Positions 29,483 through 39,836 of a stretch of DNA of 64,000 nucleotides are shown here, one piece after another. Source of the DNA: Buxus sempervirens (lineage: Eukaryota; Streptophyta; Magnoliopsida; Buxales; Buxaceae); assembly GCA_947561395.2 (NCBI GenBank), contig OX387188.1, forward strand, positions 40,357,942-40,421,941, read 5' to 3'. Position 1 is the stretch's first letter, and every line of letters begins with the position of its first letter. The position numbers and the translations under genes were made by a program. The notes below the pieces were generated by a model. The model had not been told where the DNA came from and ran no database searches. It saw only the letters and a list, made by a program, of their open reading frames with translations.

Positions 29483-31816
29483 TCATGTCATGAATTCATG
29501 AATTTTGGAAGTTGTATTACAGGAATTGTGCGAGAACTTCTTAAAATGCTTTCCCTTTAGAACCCTCTTATCTCTAATGCCATCATATAGAAGTTCATAT
29601 GCATGATAAGTTATATGACTCTTCTTCAGCAGCTCTTCTACAAGGATCTTAGGTGCGGCTACGTCCTTTTTATCAACCTCAAAGATCGTATCCACAATTT
29701 CAGGGACTATACCATTTCTCACCATAAGATCGATGATACGAACAGCCTCATCAACTCTATGATTCACACAAAGGCAGTTTATTACTCGTCCGAAAATCAA
29801 TAAAGACGGAATGAACCCCTTGTTAATCATTTCCAAGAGACACTTGTATCCTGAATGATGATTTCCTGTTTTGCAAAAGACATCAATCATGACACAATAA
29901 GTGAAAGCATCAGGAAGGCAACCTTTCCCATCCATATCACAATAAAGTTTTTCAGCCATACAAACATTAAGTTTCTTTGCAAATGCATTGATTATGATAT
30001 TGTATGTTGCTGTTGTAGGAGACAAACGGTCTTGTTGTTCCATTCCACTAAATAGCTGGTATGCTCCATCAAGATCGCCATTCTCACAAAGCCCATGAAT
30101 CAATGTGCCAAAACTAACTGCATCTGGAATCAGTCCCTCGTTTTCCATTTTTGCAAGCAAATCCAAAGCCTCGTGTGCTTTCTGAACTTTGCACAAACTC
30201 TCTATAAGAATATTATATGTGATAACATTAGGAACACAACCCTTTCCCACCATATTTTTGAATGTTTCTATAACATCTTCAGCCTTCCCAGCCTTGCAGA
30301 GACCATTCAATATAGAGTTACAAGTGATGATATCAGGAGTAACACCATGGACCCACATCCTGTCAACAATCTCCACCGCAGTATCCAGTTTCAACTGCTT
30401 ACAGTAGCCATCAATCAGTGTATTAAAGGTAAAAACATCAGGAAGGTACCCTTTTGCAATAGCATCATTCATGAGGTTATTAGCATCAGAAACATAACCC
30501 ATCTTGCATAACCCATTTACAACTATATTATAAGTCCACATATCAGGTTTGCAACCATCTCCTGACATCTTATTCATCAGCTCCATAGCCTGTAAAATGA
30601 GTCCATGTTGAGATAACCCTTTAACTAATGTGTTGTAAATAGGAATACTTGGCCTCAACCCTTTGTTTAAGAACTGATTAAAAACTTCCATAGCTCCATC
30701 CATATCACCAACCTGGCATAATCCATTAATCAGGGAGCAGTACGTGATCTCATCGGGCACAAACCCTTTAAAAGCTGCATCCTTGAGAATCTTACCTGCA
30801 TTTTGTACCATACCCAGTCTGCAATATCCATCAATCAGAGTGTTGTAGGTGAAATCATCAGGCACATATCCTTTGTTCGCCATTTTATGCAAATAATGCT
30901 CAGCTTCCGCAACCTTCAAGTTCTTACACAAACCACAAATAAGTATGTTATGAGTGACAACATCAGGAGAAAGTCCTTCTCTAGTCATACAATCCAACAA
31001 ACTGCCAGCGTCATTCAGCTTGCCATTTTTACAAAGGCCTTGAATAAACATATTGAACGTGAATAAATTTGGTGAAAGTCCCCTCTTGAGAACTTTGTTA
31101 AGGAGTTTCCCACATTCTTGGATGTTCCCCTTCTTACACAGTGCATGTACAAGCTTATTGAATGTGGATATACAGGGAAAAATTCCCACCCCGAGCATCT
31201 CATTGAACAACTGGCATGCCTCCATCTGAAAATTTTCCTCGTAAAATCCACTGATCACTGTACAGTATGCAACTGCATTGGGGTTGCATCCATATGCTGG
31301 CATGTTCTTGAGAAGCTTCAAGGCAGCATGAGGCCTAGCTGTTCTACAGAATGATTTTATCCTAATTGTGAAAGTATAGACATCGGGAATAATCCCTTTG
31401 TCTAGCATCCTCAAATAAACTTTGTGGGCTTGATCAAAATACCTGTACTCAACCAAGATGTTCATTATAGCATTGTAAGATTGAACGGATGGTTCACAAT
31501 CAAAAAAATCCATCCTCTCAAACACATCTACTGCCTCTTGGATTTTTCCACTTCTTCCATAATTTCTCATGGCTCCAATGTATACTCCTTCTAGTAATTT
31601 ATTGTCGATATTCATCCTCATATCTGCAAGAACTCTTTCCATGGCCTCAAACTCTCTGTGAGAACCAAGCTTTTCAACCATACACTTATAGGTGAACAAG
31701 GTATGCTTGAACCCATCTTCCTTGGAAGCTAAATGGAACATCTCCAACGCTCTGAGAGGATTTTTCTGATACTTTACCACAGTGGCTACATGTTTAGGCA
31801 GCAAAATATGACTCAT
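29483..31816 (-). CDS. P-class PPR protein, At1g74580-like
   Basis: A single exon of 778 codons (777 aa). About 18 tandem P-type pentatricopeptide repeats of 35 residues fill residues 35-700, each with the GxxPDxxTYNxLIxGLCKxG pattern (for example PDDFTYNTLIDGYCRLGMVQ and PDMWTYNIVVNGLCKMG). There is no E or DYW extension, so the protein is expected to stabilise, cleave or help translate an organelle RNA and not to edit it. The first residues, LLPKHVATVVKYQKNP, and the C-terminal block VDKKDVAAPKILVEELLKKS match Arabidopsis At1g74580 as I recall it; that protein has no established target. The start is the first ATG of the frame and fits that orthologue. The gene lies between OTP87 and NRP1 homologues, as in Arabidopsis. 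Confidence 0.9.
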   Translation of the reverse strand: MSHILLPKHVATVVKYQKNPLRALEMFHLASKEDGFKHTLFTYKCMVEKLGSHREFEAMERVLADMRMNIDNKLLEGVYIGAMRNYGRSGKIQEAVDVFERMDFFDCEPSVQSYNAIMNILVEYRYFDQAHKVYLRMLDKGIIPDVYTFTIRIKSFCRTARPHAALKLLKNMPAYGCNPNAVAYCTVISGFYEENFQMEACQLFNEMLGVGIFPCISTFNKLVHALCKKGNIQECGKLLNKVLKRGLSPNLFTFNMFIQGLCKNGKLNDAGSLLDCMTREGLSPDVVTHNILICGLCKNLKVAEAEHYLHKMANKGYVPDDFTYNTLIDGYCRLGMVQNAGKILKDAAFKGFVPDEITYCSLINGLCQVGDMDGAMEVFNQFLNKGLRPSIPIYNTLVKGLSQHGLILQAMELMNKMSGDGCKPDMWTYNIVVNGLCKMGYVSDANNLMNDAIAKGYLPDVFTFNTLIDGYCKQLKLDTAVEIVDRMWVHGVTPDIITCNSILNGLCKAGKAEDVIETFKNMVGKGCVPNVITYNILIESLCKVQKAHEALDLLAKMENEGLIPDAVSFGTLIHGLCENGDLDGAYQLFSGMEQQDRLSPTTATYNIIINAFAKKLNVCMAEKLYCDMDGKGCLPDAFTYCVMIDVFCKTGNHHSGYKCLLEMINKGFIPSLLIFGRVINCLCVNHRVDEAVRIIDLMVRNGIVPEIVDTIFEVDKKDVAAPKILVEELLKKSHITYHAYELLYDGIRDKRVLKGKHFKKFSHNSCNTTSKIHEFMT

Positions 31817-32465
31817 TCTACAATTACTATTGAATACTAATTGCCTTCAAAACCCATTAACATAATTGCACTAAAAAGTGGATTTCCAGTACCTTCTTCT
31901 TTCCAGGATCAAGCTTCCGGACCAGATAAACTTTTATCAAAAATCTAAAGACGATAAGAGACGAGATGTCCAAATGCAACGTAAATAATTAGGTCCATCG
32001 TAAGGAGATTTAAGGAAGTAATGTGAGACAGGCAATTTTAAAGATTCAACTTCAATCATAATTGAGGGTTTTTTTTTTCTTTTCCCTAACTCAAACTAAA
32101 AAAATCCGCGTTGGTTTCGCTGAAGGTTTTAGTGGGTAAATGAAGAAAGCAGGGAGCAAGAGTTTCAAAATAAGATTACTGTAATAAAAGTAACTATACC
32201 CAAGCAAAGCACTGTTTAAAACGACATAATGGACTTACTGAAATCAAAGAATCAGTCTGGCTAGAGGAAGTTGAATTTTCTGTAAGATTGAGTGAATGGC
32301 TTCTACCAGGATCATGAGATTTTAGTTCAGTTAGAGTTAAGTTAGGATTGGGGGGCATGATTCACTTCCTTTCCAATCTGGGACGATTTTTCGCTATTCC
32401 GAGTGTCGTTAAGAGAACACGAGCCTGCTGGTTCCTTCAACTTGACTGCCAATGAGAGAGGAAGA
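31817..32465. other. upstream region of the minus-strand PPR gene
   Basis: 650 bp between the PPR start codon and a candidate plus-strand ATG at 32466, so it may be a shared promoter. No clear TATA box or other motif was recognised. Confidence 0.4.
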
Positions 32466-32630
32466 ATGGCTGAAATTCCAGAAGAGGAGTCCCAAATCAA
32501 ACCGTGAGTTTCTGATCAAGCATTAGCTAGAGCATGCATCCTTTTCCATCAAGCGATTCAAGACTATTGTCTAGGTTATAGTTTTTTCCCTTGGCAGAAA
32601 CCTTCCATCCGCCTCTTTGATTATTCAAAG
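32466..32630 (+). pseudogene. orphan 5' end of an unidentified gene (two candidate exons)
   Basis: ATG at 32466 opens MAEIPEEESQIKP and meets a GTGAGT donor at 32504. An AG acceptor at 32596-32597 (in TTGGCAG) restores the frame as NLPSASLIIQR up to about 32630. The sequence then becomes A-rich and non-coding, and no further exon is recognised. Acidic start, good donor and matching phase suggest the start of a real gene whose remainder was lost or displaced by repeats. I do not recognise the family. The divergent PPR gene lies 650 bp away. Confidence 0.3.
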
Positions 32631-33870
32631 AAAAAAAAAGGGAAAATTACTCTACAGTCACCTTCGAGATGACATATGACCCCTTGTCACACCTTTTAAG
32701 CAAACGACCAAACGAGTCTATTAATAAAAAATATAAACCATTTGATCCCGTTGGATGGATTACAAGCTTGTGGTGAATTACAAATCAGACGATAGGTGAA
32801 ATCCCCATTCAACAAATTTGAACTCCCATTATTTGATTTATAATTTCTCACTGATGGATTTGTAATCTGTAACCCATCATCTAACTTTAATTCCTCATCA
32901 ATGGATCTGTACTCCTTATCAACAAGACTAAATGGTTTATATTTTCTCATTTTCGGTCTCGTCTGGTTATTTGCAAAGAAGGCTTGTATATCATCCAAAA
33001 GGTAATTGAACAGTAAGTTTCCTTTTTATAAAATAAGCTGAAGATACTCTAGTCTGCCGTCTAATCTCACTAGGAGAGGCATGTGCACAACTGCACATAT
33101 GCATTGGTGGTTGTTTTTTACGAGATTAGGGGACTGCACGCGCTACGCGCATAAAAAACTTGGGCCCACTAAAATAAACAGTTCAAGGTAGTTACAACAT
33201 GTTTAAAATAATGGGGAATTGTTTTGTTTGGGGAGGGTAATGTTTGGAAAAAGAAAAGGGGGGCCAGAATCTGAAGGGAATATTCCCCCCTCTTCCCTTT
33301 ATTAATAGTATAGATATACACATTGTCGGTTATATTGTAAGAGGTTTTGGGTGGTGGTTTGCATAGGACAAAGGATTTTTTAAAGAATTTTTAGGAATTG
33401 TTTTTTATTAATAAAAAAATTGGGCAAAATCTTGAAATATTCGGTAGAGTTTGCTTAATAATAATATAGATAGATAGTTACGGATCAATAATATAAGCTA
33501 TAACCTTAAATTAGCGGGTGCTATATTACAAAAATAAATATATTGTCTAAGGCAGGGTTTACTCCTTATTGGTTCTCTTCCATCTACATAAGCCCTCAAG
33601 TATTCCTCTCCCCCTCCCTTAAGGCCCAATGGATAAGTATTCCTATTGGGTTGGTAACGGGGCTGGGTGGGGGCTAACCTAAAAGAAACATGTTTTTAAA
33701 TAAAATATATTAAATAATAATAAATTTATTCATCAAATATATTTTTTTTATATACAATACATATCAAATTAATGTTTTAAAATATAAAATAATATTTTAA
33801 TAGATAGAGGTTGGGTTAGGAGGTGGGGCCAGTTGCCTAACTCAGTTTTGGCAAAAGTAAACCCTAAAAC
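32631..33870. other. repeat-rich non-coding region
   Basis: It contains a 100-codon minus-strand open frame (32696-32998) with no recognised domain. A segment near 33125-33480 shows features common in short plant repeats (GCGCTACGCGCAT and a TTAATAGTATAGAT tail). No boundaries could be set. Confidence 0.4.
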
Positions 33871-34419
33871 TAGGGGTGGCAATCGGTCGAATATGGTACG
33901 GATCTGCTAAGATCCGAATCCAATCCGAAAAAAATTTACCGATATCCGAATTCGATCCGATATCCGACGGATCTTTAATACTTAAATCCGAATTCAAAAT
34001 TCAATGATTATCCGAAATCTGAATTCGATCCTAAATCCGAATTCAAAACCGAAATCCAAATTTGATCAGAAATCCGAATTCGAACCTGTTTGAACCTGAA
34101 ACTTTAAAAAACAATTTTAACAATTAAAGTAAATTTAACTATAAATTTTAACACAAATCCAAATGTCTAATGATCAAATGATGATTTAACCATTTTAACT
34201 TATGGTTGAACCATGGTCTGGGCTAAGTTTATATATATTATAAGTATGTTTTCGGTTCGGATCTTTTTCGGATCGGATACATGTATATCCGAATCCGAAT
34301 CTGAAAAAATCCGATCCGAAATTTGAGATCCGTATCCGAACCGTAGATCTAAATCCTATATCTGAATTCGGTAATTTTGGATCGGATTCGGATATATATC
34401 CGACCCATTGCCAGCCATA
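33871..34419. mobile_element. non-autonomous hAT element (MITE) with perfect 8-bp TSD
   Basis: 549 bp. The left end TAGGGGTGGCAATCGGTCG and the right end, read on the minus strand as TATGGCTGGCAATGGGTCGG, are imperfect inverted repeats. Perfect direct repeats CCTAAAAC flank it (33863-33870 and 34420-34427). The interior is full of ATCCGAAT/ATTCGGAT words on both strands, giving strong self-complementarity. No protein is encoded. Confidence 0.85.
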
Positions 34420-34427
34420 CCTAAAAC

Positions 34428-35348
34428 CATTAGGCGTGGTACAGGTTACCCAATTAACCAGCCTCTAACCCCATCCCTACAGGACAAGCTAATCAACTTG
34501 TGCCAAATAGGAGTTACCATCTCATAACAACTCTCTTCAATTCACGCCCGGTTGCCTTTTCTCTCTCGCAGTGCTCTGCTTTTTGCTATACAAAAACCTT
34601 AAATATCTATAAAGCATCATTTTCATTTTCTTCAGTTTCTAATCCAACTAACCATTAAAAAAATAAATTTTTTTTGACTCAATAGCAATTCTTCTAGAGT
34701 ATGAAAATAGAGTTTGAGGCACTTAGTTGACTTCCACACTTTTTAATTTGCTATAGGGGAAAAAACGGTGAATTCCAGACCTTATACGAAACAAAATGAA
34801 GATTTATCAAAGAAGTCCAAGAAAAAACAAGTTCAAAAGAAAATTTTTGTTTAAGAAATTCCTTTACTTGTTAGAAGGCTTTCAATGAGAGTCAAAAGTT
34901 GGGACAAATCAAATAGTTAATCAACAGTGACCAATTAAAAAAATTAATTACTAGGTTCCAAATGTTTCTTATGGTTTTTGTTCACCAAAAAAAAAAAAAA
35001 ACTAATAATGTTTTTTTATGATTTTTCCTTATTTTAATGGGGTTCACATCATATAAGATCACCGGAATGCATTTCCTCTATTGGCTTTCACGGTACCATC
35101 CATGAAACGCAAGGATGAGATTATGTTTTGGGGTGTGGACCCCCTATTGTCATGGGCATGGTGTCTGTGTGTTTTATGTTACCAGTGTTTAGATTATCAA
35201 ATGATGGACCCATTACTAAGTCCTATGTTTCCAAATTGGATTTGGCTGGGCCATGGTCAAATCCATCAATAACATGTTACCAATTTAATAACACTATTGA
35301 TATGGTGATCAGATCAAATTGCAGCATCAATATGGGATTAAATTGCTT
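34428..35348. other. non-coding region
   Basis: AT-rich. Overlapping short open frames at 35081-35373 carry no recognised domain. Nothing else seen. Confidence 0.5.
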
Positions 35349-35509
35349 GTCGTCGGGTTGGTGCGACAAATGATGCAACACCGTTGGATACTGCCACGAG
35401 TAGCATCCAACGGCAACTACTCACTTCACATTTTTTAATGTGAAATGACGTTTCGCATCGTGGCAGTATCCAACGGTGGCTGCATCATCTGCCCCACCAA
35501 CTCGTGGAC
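35349..35509. repeat. fold-back sequence with 51-bp arms
   Basis: Arms 35349-35399 and 35459-35509 are inverted repeats with a perfect core of 18 bp (CCGTTGGATACTGCCACG) and mismatches elsewhere. The 59-bp loop contains a second hairpin, TTCACATT and AATGTGAA separated by four to five T/A bases. The whole could fold into a branched hairpin about 160 nt long. It may be a miniature fold-back transposon or a small-RNA precursor. No target duplication was found. Confidence 0.7.
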
Positions 35510-35585
35510 AAAAGATTTCATCCTTATCATCACTACCACGAGCAATCACGCGACAGTTCCTACTCGTCACCTCAATGGATCTTAG

Positions 35586-36366
35586 TAGGGCTGCAACTTG
35601 GTGCGGTTTGGTTCGGGTTGGCCTCAACCCAAGACCAAACTAAGGTTATTGATGGTTGGCCTAAAACCGAACCGAACAGATCTTAGAACCGAAATACACA
35701 AACCGAAAACCGAATCGATTATTTAAAGAAAACCCGTAACCCAATCCAAATCGAACTGAATTGCAAAATTTGGTTCTGTTCAGTTTGGTTTGGGTAATAT
35801 TCCCATACTTAAAACCTATTATCAAGAGAGAGATTCCCACTTTTGCCAAAAAAAAATTTTAAGAATACATACAACAAATTTAAAGGATCATCACTTACAT
35901 GCGGTTCAATCCCTTAAGTAGTTCACATGCATACATAAGATGGAGTAAAGAGCTTAGAATCCCAAGTCATATGTTAATTGTTTTGGATCGCACTTTTGAG
36001 CTCATGAATCACTTTAATAATTAACTACAAAGATTTATAAAATAATAATCTTATTCATTGTTTTATAACTTATAATTTATAAGTTATATTTTATTAAAAC
36101 AACTTTATCTATTGCATATTTTATATATATTATTATATTTTAGTTTGGTTTGGTTCGGTTCGGTTTTACACTTAGAAAATTCGGTTTGGTTTTTGGTTTC
36201 GGTTCGGTTAACTTGAGCCTTCAACCCAAAACCAAACCAAACAAATTCGGCTCTCTATTTTTAGAACCAAAACCTACCCAAAAACTATATAACCCAACCC
36301 AAACCGACCCAAAGTCGGGTTGGACCGGTTCGGTTTTGGTTTTAACCGACCCAAGTTACAGCCCTA
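35586..36366. mobile_element. non-autonomous hAT element with near-perfect 8-bp TSD
   Basis: 781 bp. The left end TAGGGCTGCAACTTGG and the right end, read on the minus strand as TAGGGCTGTAACTTGG, are 16-bp inverted repeats with one mismatch. Flanks are GATCTTAG (35578-35585) and GATCCTAG (36367-36374), an 8-bp target duplication with one difference. Subterminal sequence is dense in GGTTTGGTTCGG and CCGAACC words. The middle is AT-rich and non-coding. Confidence 0.8.
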
Positions 36367-36377
36367 GATCCTAGTGT

Positions 36378-38853
36378 AGTGCCAGTCGTTTGATTTGCAT
36401 CGAATGTCAATAGTGTGAGACATGGAAAAATCACCGAGATGATTCCCCTCCGTCAACACACAAGCTCAACAAAATATGGGAGAGTCGCCACCATCCAATT
36501 TTAAGGTGTGAATGGGCACCAAAAATCATCAAAAAGGCAAATACTAGAATAAAAATAACTATACTTGAAAATAAAACCAGAGATGGGTAAGGGGATTAGA
36601 TTATGAATGGGGGAAGGTGTTAGGCACCCCCATTCACCCACACAAGGTGGTTGCCAAGTGTTGTTCATGCTAAAAAATGAGAAAGCTTGCTAAAATAATC
36701 AAAAACCTTGAAAAAGGATTAAACAAATGTATAATACTTTCATATAAGAAATCCAATGAATTCCAGATCCTCTTCTATGTCAGTATCACTTCTGGAATAT
36801 CATCAATAAATGGAAATCAAAACAAACTTTGAACAAAACCAAATTGAGACAAATTCGGAAAATTCGGTAAAAGCTAGAGCCATTTGTCTTGAAATCATTC
36901 AAATCTAATTTAAATTGAATCAAACCAACTCCATTTGAAAGATTATAATAAATAGAAGACTCATGCAAATTTTCAATCAAATCCGGTTAAAATCTTAGGA
37001 GTTATCTTCCTTTGAAATCTGCTGCTAGAAATAGTTGAAAGTAACAAGTGAGCAACTTTGGAAATTCATTTGGAAAAATCGACTCCCTATAAATCCATGA
37101 AATTTGGTATGAATGAAGTATGTATGGCCATCTTTCAAATGAAACTAGCCTCATACAAAAATTCATTCGGATGTACCTTGGGTGGTCTCTCGAACAGGCC
37201 CCGAAGATCACAGATTTACCCTGAAAAGTGCTGTTGAGCAGTTTTGAGTAAATCTGTTACCAACGACACAAATGGAGTCAAAAAATTATGAAACCAACTG
37301 AATTTGAAATTAGACTTCCAAAGGAAAACTCAGAAACAAGAATCACTCGAATTGGACTTAAAACGAACACATGGCACTCAGTCGAAGTGACAGGTTTTAC
37401 AATCAGACCTGAACTGACTTATCAACTTCGACTAAGAGGTGTCAAAAAGCCGCTTGATAAAAATTAATGAAATTTTTCTGGCATAAACTAGACAGCCTCA
37501 CCTTTCCCATGGCTCTGGAATCACTCCAAAATTCATCCGGACGATGAAGTTACGAGTGTCCGAAATTAGGGTACAACTGCTGTCCCGTTTTGCCACTTTT
37601 AAGTAAAATCAATTCAAAACAATGCTTGGGTGTGTGTAAGCCATGCAATATGAATCAAAACCACTTTGAAGAACCTTTAGGAATAAAGAGGGCACAAGCT
37701 TGGCTCACCATTCTCTCTGATTGAAAAAGATATGCCAAAAACCCCAAAAGTGAGCAAAAATGCCCAAAACCGAGAGGTTAGACCTAGAGGTCTTCAATAC
37801 TTGCTTGAAATTATGTTGAAAACCAATAAGAAATATCCCAGAATTGTTTGGGGCTATTTATTCCAGATCTATCACAATGAATGCAATAAATCCGAAATAT
37901 AAGCCGATTTCGACAAAAGCAAGTGCTATGTGTGTATGTGTAAAAATCCACTCTTCAATAACATAACAACATATAGCATGCATTCATATCAATCAAATGG
38001 AGTTCTACAACAACCTAGGGTTCCGTTCCATTCTCGTTTCCCTTAGTTCTCTCTCCTCGTTTAACGGTTCTTCGAGATAATCTTGGGGTACTTTGAATAT
38101 AAAACGGTTTTCATAGAATCAAAGGGCTATTCAACAAGGTTCTAGCACTAAGGATCAATCCTCAGTCTCGTTTCCCCTAGATCCCGCCTTCACGTTTTAT
38201 GGCTAGGGGGAGTCTTGAGGTACTTTGAATAGAGGAAGGGTTTTCATACATACAGATTAGGCCTTATTCTATAGAAAGGTAGAAGAAGAGAACTAAACCT
38301 AGAATGTAAGACAGAAAAGTTAAAGAAGGTTTTAGGCTTACCTGGGTTCTGGGAGCAGTGCGGCAGTGGTTCCTTTCTTCACTCGGAGCTCTTCAATCTC
38401 CAACTTATTGGCCATTTGCTTGATGAGGAGCCTCCTATTTATAGGCAAAGGCTAGGGTTAGGGTTTGCATGATGGTAGACAAAAAATGATGTCTAGAGCC
38501 CACCAACCTTAACCCTAAGGCTATTTCCGATATTTCCACTCCTTTAATAAAGGATATGATGGTAAAAAGTAAAAACTCTCGGAAAACCCTAATTTTGAGC
38601 AAAAAGCTTGTATCCGAGATATCAGGTCGGATACAAGAGCACCTATATGTATCCGACATATGTCGTCGGATACATTAATGCCTGCTTGTATCCGACAACT
38701 TATGTCGGATATAACGTGATATGCTTGTATTCGACCTGAGTTGTCGGATACAAGAAGAAATGTATATTTCTCAAATTTTGTGCTGGTTTTAAAGGAAAGG
38801 ATGATTTTTGCTAATTATTCATCATTTTTACTGTGCAATTTGGGGTGTCTACA
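36378..38853 (-). mobile_element. LTR-like region of a Tat/Ogre-type gypsy element
   Basis: Read on the minus strand it starts TGTAGACACCCC (38853 downward), a very common start of Tat-lineage LTRs. Near the other end it has GGTGGCGACTCTCCC (36492-36478), followed by the kind of sequence found at the 3' end of such LTRs. On the plus strand GAAGGTGTTAGGCACCCCC (near 36615) is another word I associate with these LTRs. No internal coding region or matching target duplication was found; the left boundary is uncertain. The identification is by recalled motifs only. Confidence 0.45.
38607..38754. repeat. array of four hairpins with 39-bp period
   Basis: Units start at 38607, 38646, 38685 and 38724, exactly 39 bp apart. 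Each is an inverted repeat built on TTGTATCCGAC and GTCGGATACAA with a loop of about 7-9 nt. Arm lengths are about 11, 10, 8 and 12 bp. The spacers and loops differ more than the arms. It lies in the 5' part of the LTR-like region (minus sense). Confidence 0.85.
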
Positions 38854-38939
38854 AGCAGTCATGCAACTATGGAATAATGACGTAGAGAGTGTACCATGCT
38901 ATCATCACTCACTCATGAATGCTGTGTTTTGAGCATTGG

Positions 38940-39356
38940 ATTTGGAGAGAAAAGAAAAGAAAGTTAAAAAGAAAAAGAAAAGAAAAGAAAAATACTGATT
39001 TTCTTTCCTTTTCTGATGTTTGGATGAGATGAGAAATGAAAAAAAAAAAGAAAAATATATTTTAGTAAGATGATGGGTTGGGGTGGTGGTGCCGTGTGGT
39101 GGCTGGCAGTGGTGGGCGGCAATGGTGGTGGTGGGTTGCGGTGGTGGTGGATGGTTCTAGTGGTGGGGTGGGTAGGTAGTGTGAATAGTGATGGTGAATT
39201 TTCTTTTCTTTCAAAATTCTTACCTTTTTGAAGAGAAAATTTTTTACATTAGAGAGAGATTGAAAGAAAATTTGGAGAGAAAACTTCATTTTCCTTCGTC
39301 TAAACCAAACAAGAGAAACGAAAATTTTAACATTTTCTTTTCTTTTCTCCCCAAAT
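38940..39356. mobile_element. possible small TIR element with GGT-triplet core
   Basis: The left end ATTTGGAGAGAAAAGAAAAG and the right end, read on the minus strand as ATTTGGGGAGAAAAGAAAAG, form inverted repeats of about 25 bp. The core (39070-39190) is rich in GGTGGT triplets. No target duplication was found and the purine-rich ends could in part be low-complexity similarity. Confidence 0.4.
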
Positions 39357-39416
39357 AGAGGGTTCCAAACCTCCGAATCCAACAATGTCAAGCAGCGAGC
39401 AAGGAGATCATATCAC

Positions 39417-39541
39417 CTGGAGCCGTAGGCTGAAAGATCTGCTGGTCCAACGGCAATGCATGTGTCCATGTCAGCTTCACGTACTTATGTGGACACATGC
39501 ATTGCCGTTGGACCAGCAGATCTTCTAGCCTACAGCTCCAG
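39417..39541. repeat. near-perfect hairpin, 52-bp arms, upstream of NRP1
   Basis: Arms 39417-39468 and 39490-39541 are inverted repeats over 52 bp with about three mismatches; the inner 34 bp or so (from AGATCTGCTGG to ATGCATGTGTCCA) pair perfectly. The loop is 21 nt. Outside the arms, related direct words GCGAGCAAGG and GCAAGCAAGG precede AGATCAT on each side. The hairpin lies about 300 bp upstream of the NRP1 ATG. It could be a fold-back MITE or a young microRNA/siRNA-type inverted repeat. Confidence 0.8.
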
Positions 39542-39836
39542 CAGATTTCAAGTCGCAAGCAAGGTAGGTAGATCATGCCCTTAAGAGGCGATCGGTCATT
39601 GAATGGGGCCCACTTAGGTGGGCCCACCGACCATGAAGAATCAGAGCGATCGTTTAAACGCTCAATACCTGTAGGGAGTCTAGAGACTGGGGAGGCTTTG
39701 CGTTACAAGCCATTTGCTGGTTCCTCGCTTTAGCCTCTCGGGGGCCAAAACCCTCACCGGTTCGAATACCTCACGATAAAACTAGGGTTTTAGAAGACAA
39801 AAAAAGCTAGGGTTTTGGGGGGGGCCCTTCTTCACA

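Noticed and set aside
29603..31354. Several plus-strand open frames
   Set aside because: They are antisense shadows of the P-class PPR gene; repeats in the gene keep the opposite strand open.
35081..35373. Overlapping plus-strand frames before the fold-back
   Set aside because: No domain, and the region is non-coding repeat-rich DNA.
38435..38659. Minus-strand frame over the hairpin array
   Set aside because: Reads through LTR-like repeats; no protein likeness.
39690..39780. Possible tRNA-like or SINE head (GGTTCGAATAC)
   Set aside because: No cloverleaf could be built and the A-box side is not convincing; most likely NRP1 promoter sequence.
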